Of a stretch of DNA of 64,000 bases, positions 41,657 through 51,410 are shown in pieces. The stretch covers positions 2,601,167-2,665,166 of the forward strand of contig JAJEKV010000027.1 in NCBI GenBank assembly GCA_021234155.1, written 5' to 3'. Source of the stretch: Isoetes taiwanensis (taxonomy: Eukaryota; Streptophyta; Lycopodiopsida; Isoetales; Isoetaceae). Numbering within the stretch: the stretch's first letter is position 1; every line of letters begins with the position of its first letter. A program made the position numbers and the translations under genes. The notes beneath the pieces are model-generated. The model was given only the letters and a program-made list of their open reading frames with translations. It had not been told where the DNA came from and searched no databases.

Positions 41657-41670
41657 TGGTGGGGGGGAGT
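41657..41670 (+). promoter_or_regulatory. Polypurine tract of P1
   Basis: GGTGGGGGGGAGT 15 bases after the ORF2 stop: a typical plus-strand primer site before a 3' LTR. In P2 the matching site is GGTGGGGAGT (54227-54237). The 138 bases that follow (41671-41808), ending at the junction with M sequence, may be a stub of P's own 3' LTR; no second copy of them is found upstream of pol. Confidence 0.6.
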
Positions 41671-41808
41671 ATTAGCCCTGTACGTCCTGGTACAGGACTA
41701 TTCATGCACACAACGGAACAGGTCAAGAACAAGGAGACGACCACGGGTCAGACGTCCAAAGGTCCTCAGAAGACCAAGGCACAGCAGCCAAAGCCACCGC
41801 CGGTTGCT

Positions 41809-41912
41809 TGGACATCTACCTCTTTCCGGAAGACATGGAAAATTTGGTCGATGTCGGCCTCGGCAGCATGAGCGCTGGCGCTGTACCATCTGCGGAAATC
41901 AGAGGTTGCCAT
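41809..41912 (-). pseudogene. ORF-b stub (copy 2), truncated by junction to P
   Basis: From the ATG at 41912 (CCAATGGCAACC) the minus strand reads MATSDFRRWYSASAHAAEAD then IDQIFHVFRKEVDV, after which at 41809 the E2-like sequence stops and P tail begins. In E2 the corresponding ORF-b continues for about 1.5 kb. So the protein is cut to about 35 codons plus P-derived residues. Confidence 0.65.
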
Positions 41913-42025
41913 TGGTTAACTGCGAAAGAGGGTATCAAACGGTTGCAAGAGCACCTCAGGGAGCTGGAAAATCGGCTAAGAAGGCAGGAGCAAACTTGTA
42001 GGGTGCCTTGTGTGTAATGAGGGGC

Positions 42026-42034
42026 CTATTTATA
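42026..42034 (-). promoter_or_regulatory. TATA box upstream of ORF-b stub (copy 2)
   Basis: CTATAAATAGGCCCC on minus, identical to 16357-16365 in setting and spacing (114 bases to the ATG). Confidence 0.55.
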
Positions 42035-42225
42035 GAAAAGGGGAAAACCCTAATTTTTGGATGACTTGGAAAATTCCTGGGGTTGGGCAATTCTAGTCTA
42101 TACTGAGGTCAAAATGGGAATTTGAAGACTAGTTCAAGTGTTTGAGCGTGGCTGGGTTACCTAAAAGATGCTATACAACAGGTTGGGAATTATTCGGGCA
42201 AGTTTTTGTGAAGAAATGGTAGGAG

Positions 42226-42490
42226 GTCTCGACTTAGCCTCGCGCTCAAAAACTAAAGTTTAGTTTCTTGACCAAAGCGAGCTGTGAGACATCAGTCTCA
42301 TTTTGATCAAAACATGTCCAATTTGGATAAACTAAGGGTGTAGGAATGATGGGCTCATCAAATCAGGTAGAATCGACTCCTTGTTTGGTCGATTTGGGCA
42401 TTTTTAGGCGAGTTTTTAGGCAAAGGTCTCACGACTTGCGCCTCGCTCAAAAACTAAAGTTTAGATTTTAGTCCGGGGATTTTGTGAGAC
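42226..42490. repeat. Two 66-nt hairpin repeats (copy 2, ORF-a/ORF-b spacer)
   Basis: 42226-42290 and 42426-42490, inner palindrome AAAACTAAAGTTTAG intact, outer stems partly damaged. The A+T-rich spacer 42035-42630 holds no gene. Confidence 0.75.
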
Positions 42491-42629
42491 ATCCGCCTCT
42501 TTAAATGCGCAATTGTCCTATTTTACCAAAATAAAAGCTAAAACTTGCTAACTTATCCTAATTAAGCAAGTTCGGACAATTAAAGTACTCAAAATTGTTC
42601 TATTATCAAAAAAATTTAGATTATTTACA

Positions 42630-43918
42630 AAGCGTTTTGGGCGTTCTCCTTGATCGCGAGTAGCAAGTTGCATGTCTTGCCTCATCGAGTCACTTCGCCG
42701 CATGGGCGGATGCAAGCCGTGGAGTCTTCAAAATCTGCACTATCTTTACGCTTTCGGTGCTTCCGGAGTGCGGCGGCATCTCATCTGTGACCACAGTGGT
42801 GGTCCTAAAATCCCGCATCACTTCTCTAACTAAGCCGAGCAAAGGGGGCGCGGGGAATCTGGAGGCGTAGCTGCGTTGGAAGTGTCGGTTCCCTTGAGTG
42901 CTCTCTTGCTCATTTTGTTTCTTGGTGAGCTTCTTACGTGCGAGGCTTTTAGGGGCTTTGGGCTTGGGTGGTGGCGGTCTTAGGGTCTGCTGCTTGGTTG
43001 GGTGTCCTCCTTCAATGGCCCTGACCCTGTTCTCCTGGTAGTACTTGTCGTATGCCTCCCACTCCTTCATGTAGGCATTGTGCTCCCGCATCTTACGTTC
43101 ATAGATCTTTCTGCACAAGTGCGTGGCGTAGGACTCTCAGCAGGCGGGGTTGCTTTTCTGTCCCATTTTGGGGTGGGAGGGGGCTTCTTCAGGTGTCTGT
43201 TGCTCCTCCTCGGCCACTTCACCTTTCGGTTACTACGTTCAACTACTACTGTTCAACAGCCGGGGGTTTGGAAGAACTTGCCCCTTCTGTGTTGGGGTTA
43301 TGTTCTTCGTCAGAATCCTCCGAGGGGGTTGGGGGACGATCGGGTGGTCGTTCGGTAATGGTTATCTTCGGGTTGGGCTTTTTCACCATGGGGACGTCCT
43401 TGAACTTCCTTGGGCTCCCCACCCATTTCCCTTTCTTCTTTTGAGCTCCTCTCGCCGATTTCTTCTCTTCTTCTTCCCTCTTCCTCTTCTTCTCTTCTCT
43501 TTTCCTTTCTCGGCGTTCGTATTTCCTGATAAACCGAGCGAGGTCTGCTTCCTCTTCCGGCTGAAGTCTCGGCTCCATCTGCTCCTGTTGCTCCTCCGCT
43601 TCCTTTTCTCGGATCCAGGCTTCGACTTGTTCTTCGACGGTCGGCTCTGGAGTGGGTATCCTCCTTTCCTCTCGGGCTTTGGTTCTCCTTTCTCGCTGCG
43701 CTTCCTCCTCCTCTTCCTCAAGTACCTCCGTCCCTGCTTCCGAGTGTACTTCATCTTCTTCATTGTGTTCGTTCGAAGGTTCTCCCTCACTCGAAGAAGG
43801 TGGATCGTTAGGGTTAAGGAGGCGCTCCTGCAGCATGCGTCCGAATCGTACTGGCATCGACGGCGCCAGTCGCTTCGCCTGGGCGGGCTTTCCTCGCAGT
43901 CTGCTTGGTCCGTGCCAT
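42630..43918 (-). CDS. ORF-a (copy 2): H3-tail-like N terminus, charged coiled coil
   Basis: ATG at 43918 (CAAACATGGCA). The protein opens [20 protein letters not shown]: the first ten residues equal histone H3, including the K4 and K9 positions. After one frame change near 43840 the frame 43246-43953 gives an acidic stretch ([17 protein letters not shown]), [20 protein letters not shown], an Arg/Lys/Glu coiled coil ([20 protein letters not shown]), then [20 protein letters not shown] and a proline-rich region. 42690-43118 continues with [20 protein letters not shown] and [11 protein letters not shown]. No enzyme motif is present. The strong charge and lysine content suggest chromatin or nucleic-acid contact. 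Confidence 0.65.
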
Positions 43919-44130
43919 GTTTGACGGATCGTCAATCGGATCTCGGGCGCCAAAAAGATGCCTTAGGGGGGGCGAGCTGGTTTCTAAGGCGGGAATGTTC
44001 AAATGAGGGGGTCTACTTCTATTTATGGCTTTTCAAATTTTTAGGTCAAACTTCAAGTTGCTTTATTTAACATGCTAAGATACCTGTTTAGTTAAAACTT
44101 ACACTTATTTCAGACTTTTCCTGCTTATTG

Positions 44131-44382
44131 GTCTCATTGTGTCGCCTCATACTCAAAAACTAAAGTTTAGTTTTTAGTCCAGGCGCGGAGATCTCACACA
44201 TTTTTAAGTAATTTAAGTAATCAAATCATGCTATTCTTACTAATTCCTATCTTAGAATTAGCTTTACCCTATTAGTTTTCTCAAATTCATCATGTTTAAG
44301 TGATCTTGGCTCAATGTCTCACAGCTTGCGCCTCGCTCAAAAACTAACTTTTAGTTCTTCGACCAGGCGCGAGCTGTGAGAC
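44131..44382. repeat. Two 66-nt hairpin repeats (copy 2 leader)
   Basis: 44131-44192 and 44316-44382. The second has an intact outer stem (GTCTCACAGCTTGCGCCT paired with AGGCGCGAGCTGTGAGAC-like sequence). The leader 43919-44572 holds no other gene. Confidence 0.8.
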
Positions 44383-44572
44383 CACCTCACTTGGAAAATT
44401 TTTGGCTTATTCTTTTTAGTCTTATTAAATTCCAATTCACTTAATTGTTACTAGCTTAGCATAAACTACAAAGATGAGAAAAAATTTCTCACTTTTCGAA
44501 GCTTAAGGATCCTACCAAGTTAGTACTACTAGGACCATGGCCAGTGCTTTGCTCTTGGTCTCCAAGAACATA

Positions 44573-44584
44573 GCTCTGATACCA
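44573..44584 (-). promoter_or_regulatory. Intact tRNA-iMet primer-binding site (copy 2)
   Basis: Plus strand GCTCTGATACCA, minus strand TGGTATCAGAGC, the canonical initiator tRNA-Met PBS. It is one base from the LTR end (TGTGACGTCCCC at 44586), fixing the M orientation as minus. Confidence 0.93.
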
Positions 44585-44585
44585 T

Positions 44586-45919
44586 TGTGACGTCCCCTAC
44601 TCGTATACGATGCCCGCACCGTATACAACCAGGAGTTCATCCCCCATACCAGCTCCATACTGATACAGGGCCCTCCACAGATCACTGTGACCTTCTGGAG
44701 TCCACAATGGGGAAGAATGAAGGGGTCATTTTACCCCGTCTCCCTCGGGGCCTACCTAGCTGCGGAAGCGTAAAACATACACGTCAGTAACATACATCAG
44801 ATATCCACCTCGAAGGGTGGTGCATCAACATCTGCATAGACAAAGATCAGCACGATACAGAGGAAGTTCCTACCCAAGGCTCAGACACAGGGATGGACTG
44901 ACAAGCTTGGGTCTCCAGAGTTCCTTGCAGACAGAATCATGACAGTGGATTGGGCTGGCATAAGAACATGGCATTGGGTTGTCCACTCCATCCGCCCCTC
45001 CTGTGCACACTTTGCAGAGTAGGTTGAAAAGTGTTAGGACCCGACTGTAGCCCGCCGGGTGCATAGCCAAAGGGGCTACTCCTGGGTTACATCTCCCCAG
45101 GCCCGATGGGGCAGGTAGGGATCACTCCCACCCGAGGTCTACATGCTGACCCAAGGTGACTAGAGGGCCACTGCCCTTATTCGACTTAACCCACTGGAAG
45201 GTGAACCCCACCCCACGGGTGTCGAGCCCATGCCTTGCCCACACTCAGTGGCAAGCCATTAGACCTAGTCACTCTGATCCCCGGTAGGCCTTACACACCA
45301 GAGGGATCGGTCAAGGGTCAGAACACGAACCTCGTTCTGAGCCAGTCTGGTCCCTTCACCCACAACCAGGTGAGGCTCTTGTACACAGGCCGAAAACTAG
45401 TAATGCACTAAGAGGGACTAACTAGGAGCATCATCTACTAAGCTTTAAGTCTCTACCCCCCTTCCCAATACAATGAGTTCACAGAATCCATCCGTCCATC
45501 ATATCAACATAATAAATAATAAAGAACTAATCTATCTCATAGAGTTAGGTTCTTTAGTTAGATCAATCTCGGGATCTACTTGGCTGCTAGGGGTGATCTA
45601 ATAGGCTAAACCTACTTTGGTTGAAATTTTGGAGTAAGGTTTATGCTATTTGATCGACCAAATACGATCCTAGTTCACTCCTCTCGATCCGGCGTCCATG
45701 TCTCTAAGATGCGGTCGGGAAGATCCGACACTTGTTTGGAAATGGGGCAGATCGTGGGAGTTGGAATCGACTCCAGCGCCGCGAATCGGGGCTTGGAAGG
45801 TCTGTGGGCGAAAAGGGGAATGTTAGGGTTTGGTGCCTTATGTAGGCTATCAGTTAGGTTTAGGGTTCTCATGACCCTTGGTCTACCTTTAATGGGTTAA
45901 AGGTCTAAAGGTGCGCGCA
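44586..45919 (-). repeat. LTR L2
   Basis: Copy of L1 over its full 1.33 kb, starting TGTGACGTCCCC and ending near GTGCGCGCA. Shared by the units on its left and right. No gene; open frames inside are not conserved between LTR copies. Confidence 0.82.
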
Positions 45920-46193
45920 TTGCTAAGTGTGCGCACCCTTGCAAGTTGCCCCCTAGGGCGTCCTTGCTTGGGTATACGTCGGGCGTATTACCGCCGATGG
46001 GCGGCGATGGTAACGTGTGGCCCTAGATATGGTATACGTCTTGAGACCGTGATATTGTTATCTTTGGAGCGTCACACCTCAAGAATCCGCGGTATCAACC
46101 AGCTCACGCCAATCAACCTCATTTGGATCAACAAGCGGGGAAGAAATTTTTCAGGCTCTTAATCCTCCAGTACAGCCGTCAAATTGGGTAGGT

Positions 46194-47686
46194 TTGGTTT
46201 CACGCCAGACCAGGGCGTCACGCCCCTTAACCATTCTTCCTCATGACACGCAACCTGCTTTTGCAGTCGACACGATCCCTCATGACGAGGAAAAAAAGGT
46301 TCACTTTGCCCCTGACTTGGAGAAACTCATGCCTCATGTCATGCCTAAAGTCCGCCAAAGCATTCTCAACCTCATGCAAGCTGCTGAAGGCCGCACGTTG
46401 GCTAATGTCCATGCCACCACCAGAGCTCAACAGCGTCAGGATACACCCTCCACATCTCAACCTCCACGCTCTCAGACATATCTGAATATTGCTGCAGAGG
46501 TGGAGCTTCTCAAAGAAGTTGCTGCTTCCTTACCATGCACTCCAGCTCCCTTGGATCCAGCTGATCCCTTTTCTCATGTGCCTCTGGAACTCCAAGAGGA
46601 GCTTGCCAAAATCAAAATTCCTTTAAGTCTGGCAACATTTTTAAAACTATGTCCTGCTCTCAAGGACCGGTTACCCCTCCCGACCGTTTTTTGGGGGGCA
46701 GTAGCTACCTCCACACCCACGGTCCATGCCACGGTGGGCAATCAACAAGTCAATCATGTTCAAATTGACGGGGGTAGTGCTGTAAATCTTATCACGGATA
46801 AACTCCGCAAGCAAATGGGCATCAAACAACCCTATCGTGCCCCATATGACATCAAATTGGCTAATGGCCATATCACGCGACCTCAGGCGCCACGCCTTCT
46901 TCACATCAACATTGGTGATCTCGATTCCCCTTGAATTTGGTGTTTGGAAAGCTGGAGAAGATCCGGTGATTATGAAATGTTGGTCGGCAGACTTTTCTCC
47001 CGCCAAGCCAAGAGTATCCACATTGGGCCACGGATCGCTTAGTCATTCTGGGATGGTCACCTCAATGCCACTATGGACTTGGAAATCGGCAAGATCATTT
47101 CGCTGACAATTGAACCTTCTCTCTCCGACACACCGATTCCGAGGAAGCCGGAATATTTATCAAGTTTCCTCCCGCGAAGCCCGCCGTCATCCTCCCTCAA
47201 TATCCGATCCTGGGGAGAGATGACTTGATCGTGACCAGGCGCGGGCAACTTTGTTTGACCCCTACCGCTCCTTGCAATCGCGATCCAACGTGTTGATCAC
47301 TTTTCGTGATGCGTAACTTCCTTCGTAAAGCGGTTGATGTCCATGCTGTCATGAAGCAATCTTTGCTTGATGACAATCAGCAACCCCTCTTCTTCACCAC
47401 GCAGAGCGCCACTCATCCTGTCATGTTTCAACCTCCTGCTCATATCGTTCAAGACACGGAAGTTATCCCACATATTCAGACTCCTGAAGTCGAGATTGTG
47501 GACGTTGGCAACAATCAGCCCGTCCGCCTTGCTGCCAATCTCCCAACACCCTATCGTAAAAGGGCCGTCATGCTGTTCAAAAAATTCAAACACATTTTCG
47601 CCTGGAGCTACAGAGACCTTCGGGGGATCAACAAAAACTTGGGGGAACTCACCATTCCTACCAAATCCGATGCACGCCCTGTATAG
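46194..47686 (+). pseudogene. P2 pre-protease and protease region
   Basis: The frame 46194-46934 (246 codons) gives the most complete version of the pre-protease region (HDEEKKVHFAPDLEKLMPHV, TRAQQRQDTPSTSQPPRSQT, AEVELLKEVAASLPCTPAP), then HVQIDGGSAVNLITDKL with the active-site Asp at 46767. After shifts near 46,900-47,300 the frame 47306-47686 covers the linker to the same TAG that closes this frame in P1. Confidence 0.8.
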
Positions 47687-48420
47687 CAACGACGCATTCG
47701 GCCAACCCCCATTACCGCGGATCGGGCCAAAGCGTAAATTGACAAACTTCTTGCTGCAGTTTGATCTATGAGGTCAAACATTCTGAATGGGTGAGCCCCA
47801 TAGTCATTTAAGATCAAACGTTTAAGACTACCGGACCAAAAAACTCAATCGGGCCACGGGAGTGATCATTTCCCACTTCCCTTCACGCACTGTGTTCGAA
47901 GAGGCGGCCATGAGATGTACTCCTTCATGGATGGTTTTTCTCGGCTACAATCAAATCTCAATCAAAGAATCTCGATCAACTCAAGACTACTTTTACCACC
48001 CCGTGGGTACTTTTGCCTACAAGGTGGTTCCTTTTGGGTTATCAAACTCTCCATCAACGTTTCAACGCATCATGCTCTCAGTTTTTTATGATTTTATGAA
48101 GGAAAATCCCTTCCTGCAAATTTTTCAAGATGACTTCTCTGCCTACAGTTCCATGGATGACCATTTGGATAAATTGGAACTTGTCTTTCAGAAATGTGAT
48201 GAGTCTGGCATTAGTCTCAATCCAGAGAAATGCACCTTATGCGTCACCTCCTGTTGTTCCGTTAGGGACATGTTGTCGAAAGGTGTATCACCACGGATCC
48301 CGCCAAAATCGGGCTTGTGTGCTCAAAGCTCAAGCACCAGCCAATATCAAGGAGACACGCTCTTTCCTGGGTAAGGTAAATTATTACTCCACCTTCATTC
48401 CTGGACTCGCAGCTATTGCA
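47687..48420 (+). pseudogene. P2 reverse transcriptase
   Basis: Readable frames 47862-48374 and 48130-48756 contain NQISIKES, GTFAYKVVPFGLSNSPSTFQ, and FQDDFSAYSSMDD. It lacks the KKKNG segment, as does P1. The sequence after GLAAIANPIHKLTGDEST keeps the bases deleted in P1. Confidence 0.8.
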
Positions 48421-50342
48421 AATCCCATCCATAAACTCACGGGTGATGAATCCACCTGGGCCTGGAATTCCCAGGCGGATGCTGCTTTCCAACAGTTGAA
48501 GCTTTTGCTTACTCAGGCCCCGGTTCTTGTTCCTCCTCAATGGGACAAGCCCTTTCATGTTCATGTTGATGTCTCGGCGTTTGCTATTGGAGCTGTTCTT
48601 TCTCAAACATATGATGCGCACACTGACAAACCAAACAGATATGCCAGCAGAAAACTCAATCCTACTGAGCGCAACTACTCTGCCACGGAGCGAGAGGCCT
48701 TGGGTTTAATTTTTCGCGGTCCAACGGTTCTGGCCACTATCTCTTTAGGCAAATAGATCAAGTTCTTTGTTGACCACCAAGCACTCCTTTACTTGATCAA
48801 CAAATCCACGACCACGGGCCGAATTGCTCGTTGGGTCCTCCTTCTGCAAGAATTCGCGCCTTTTGAAATTGTTCATAAGGCAGGAAAATCTCATGTCGTA
48901 CCGGATTATCTTTCACGCATCCACACAGATGATCCCTCCACGGGAGTTTCAGACGCATTTCCTGACGCTCAACTCTTTCTGGTCATGGCCACACCATATT
49001 GGTTCCACAACTTTCAAGCAGATCTCCCTTGTGTGCTTTTCCATCAGGAAGACGCCACGCTCTCTCCGGAAAAGCTTAAATCCCGGCCAACGCCAATTTC
49101 TTCGCGAGGTCCGCGGACTACACCATGGTTGCGTGCCATCTTTACAAACGCTGCAAGGATACAGTTCTTCGACGATGTGTTCTTCCTCATGAGGTCCCAG
49201 ATATTGTCGGAGAAGCATATGAAGGGCTTGGTGGTGGTCATTTTCATGGTGACACCACGGCACGCAAAATCCTTCTCGCAGTTATTTCCGCCCACGCTTT
49301 TCAAAGACGCCACGCCATGCCCGCGACGCGCAGGATGTATATTGGGCTGCGGTGGGGAAGGCCCACGCCCGTGACGCTTCTTCCCTTGACGCCGGCCGCC
49401 ACGCCACTTCCCTTCAAAGAAATGGGGAATGGATTTTGTGGGACCCATTGATCCTCCTCCCAAGGCACACCCCATGCCCCGCTACATTCTGGTTCTCACC
49501 GACCACGCTACCAAATGGGCGAAGCTTTGCGACTTCCCGCATAACACCGCAGCAAAGCATGCCTAAGGTCATCTATATGCATATCATCACGCTGCTTTGG
49601 CTGTCCCACCTGAGCTGGTCGTTGATCGAGGTGTTCATTTTGTCAATCATACTATAAAGGAGCCGACGGATTATCCGTTGATACATCATCACAAAAGCAC
49701 ACCTTACTATCCTCAAGGAAATGGTTTATTGAAAGCACCAACAAGACTCTCGCCACTATTCTCAAGAAAATTTGTGATGCTTCTCGCGACCGACCGGCAC
49801 AACAAGCTTCCTAATATTCTTTGGGCTTACAATACGAAGTTTTAAAATTGCTACTGGCCACTCCTTTCAAGTTGGTTTATGGTCAAGAAGCTCTTATGCC
49901 CTTTGAATATATTCTTCCCTCTCCGCTTCCAACTTGCTACCGCATACATAATCCACCGGCCGCACTCAAGGAAAGGGTTTATCAATTGGAACAATTTGGA
50001 TGAACTTCGGGCGAGATGCTTACATTCGTGGTTCTTCATGGACAAGGAAGTAAATCGCTACATGACAAACATCTCAAGACAAAAACATTCAAAGAAGGTG
50101 ATTTGGTTCTTCTTTATGATTCTCGCTACAAAAATTTTCCCGCAAGTTAAAATTCAGGTGGCTTGGCCCTTATCAAATTATTCAAGTTGTTCAACCTAGT
50201 GTTTTCAAGCTCACTGGAGTTAGATGGCACTCCATTACCTACATTGGTTAACGGCTTTTCGCCAAAAACAATTTCATACAACCGAAAAGTGACAATGATC
50301 CACCGTGATGCGCCTGCATACGCATACAACAGATAGTGACTA
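48421..50342 (+). pseudogene. P2 RNase H-integrase
   Basis: Homologue of 22775-24607 with many shifts. RNase H residues are readable to about 48,720 (HVDVSAFAIGAVLSQ, SATEREALGLIF); the DHQALLYL segment is in another frame. Integrase pieces: DIVGEAYEGLGGGHFHGDTT, DRGVHFVNHTIKE, STPYYPQGNG (49597-49845) and the C-terminal part to 50342. Most shifts are at sites where P1 has CAG or CTG. Confidence 0.85.
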
Positions 50343-50472
50343 AAAAGCCGCATATTTATATTATCGAGGTGAAATTTTACAAAATGTGAGCAGCGCCATC
50401 TATTTCCGCTTATGGGCAGAGCCCTATTAACAAAAATGGGCTGAGAGCCCTATATACACAAAATCCTAAATT

Positions 50473-50748
50473 TTAACACCTCTTACTCGGGTTGGGAGCA
50501 GAGGTGATGCGCAGATATGGTACCGCTTGTGCTCGGGATCCCAGCTTAAGGTGAATCACCACCTCCATCCCGTTGGTATGGGGATCGGGATGCTCAGCCA
50601 TCCCCCGGCACCACCCATCCATGGCAATGCCACGGTTGTGGCACCTCCACAGGTCCAAGCAGTCCATCTTGCATGTTATCCACTCAAGGCAGTTCGAAGG
50701 CATGGTGCACTTGTTGTGAAGTCCAGCAGCAGACATACTGAGCCCCAT
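50473..50748 (-). CDS. Antisense Cys-rich ORF (copy 2)
   Basis: Same protein as at 24747-25013 over the Cys-rich part (HNKCTMPSNCLEWITCKMDC, WRCHNRGIAMDGWC); the last 25 or so residues differ after a change at a former CAG. Conservation of the frame supports, but does not prove, that it is coding. Confidence 0.35.
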   Translation of the reverse strand: MGLSMSAAGLHNKCTMPSNCLEWITCKMDCLDLWRCHNRGIAMDGWCRGMAEHPDPHTNGMEVVIHLKLGSRAQAVPYLRITSAPNPSKRC

Positions 50749-50777
50749 CGGGTGTCTCAGCTTCACCCACTGTTTGT

Positions 50778-50785
50778 CTTATATA
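50778..50785. promoter_or_regulatory. Bidirectional TATA site (copy 2)
   Basis: CTTATATAG in the same setting as 25043-25050. The leader region 50786-51410 follows and holds no gene. Confidence 0.5.
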
Positions 50786-51410
50786 GCCAACCGAGGACCT
50801 CCCCCCGTCGACGCGGGACCAATCGAAAAATTCGGCCAACGTGTTAGCAATGCAAGGCTTTTCTAATTCCGTAATCCTTTCTCACGCCGCATATCTAGCC
50901 TTTGGTACCTTCCTCGACAATTCCTTTTATGCTATCCCTACCGAAGTTGCCGACATTAAATGACATTCCCTCCTTTCAAGCCCCGCGGGCCATTAATATG
51001 GGTACATCTGCCACTGGCCACATCAGCTTGTTAAGTTCACGCTTTCATCTCCACCGCTCATCGCTTTTCCTTAACTGCTTGGGGCTTAGGGGGACCTAGC
51101 TTTCAAACGCCGCATGGATCCGCCACATCCACGGCCATCCACGGCTGCTGTTTTCTCTTCATCACGCCTCTTCACCAACACTTGCGCCTCTAAAACCTTT
51201 TCAGTCCGTCTTTTCCTCCCACTTCCACTCTTTCCTCCGCCGCCACGCCAAGTTCATCACATCTCTCCGCAAGCAGATTTCCAAATGGCCACCACACAAA
51301 GATTTCCTCAGCTTCAATCCTCTGCTCCACGAGATCCGGCTCTTTTTTAGTCCACAAACTTCACCGCACCAACTTTCAGAGAAACCCTAACGGGCCCGAG
51401 TCGAGATGTT

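Larger units (their letters stand above)
20232..41808 (+). mobile_element. P1: Tat/Athila-like element lacking gag, interrupted by T
   Basis: Plus-strand order: short pre-protease region, protease, RT, RNase H, integrase, a 1-kb intergenic region with a TATA box, ORF2, polypurine tract (41657-41670) and 138 bases of tail. Bases 28176-41348 are the T insertion. No recognisable gag or 5' LTR of its own precedes pol; it abuts LTR L1 of family M. The protease DGGS motif, the GNGLAEST integrase motif and a long ORF after pol fit the Tat/Athila (OTA) branch. Confidence 0.75.

Noticed and set aside
42615-42640. Splice donor (TTTGTAAATAA) ending ORF-a, with the hairpin spacer as an intron to ORF-b
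   Set aside because: No convincing acceptor was found before the ORF-b ATG, and a TATA box with its own start context lies there instead. Not excluded, but not supported.
43889-43918. ORF-a as a captured histone H3 pseudogene
   Set aside because: Identity stops after residue 9 of the tail; the rest has no H3 core sequence.
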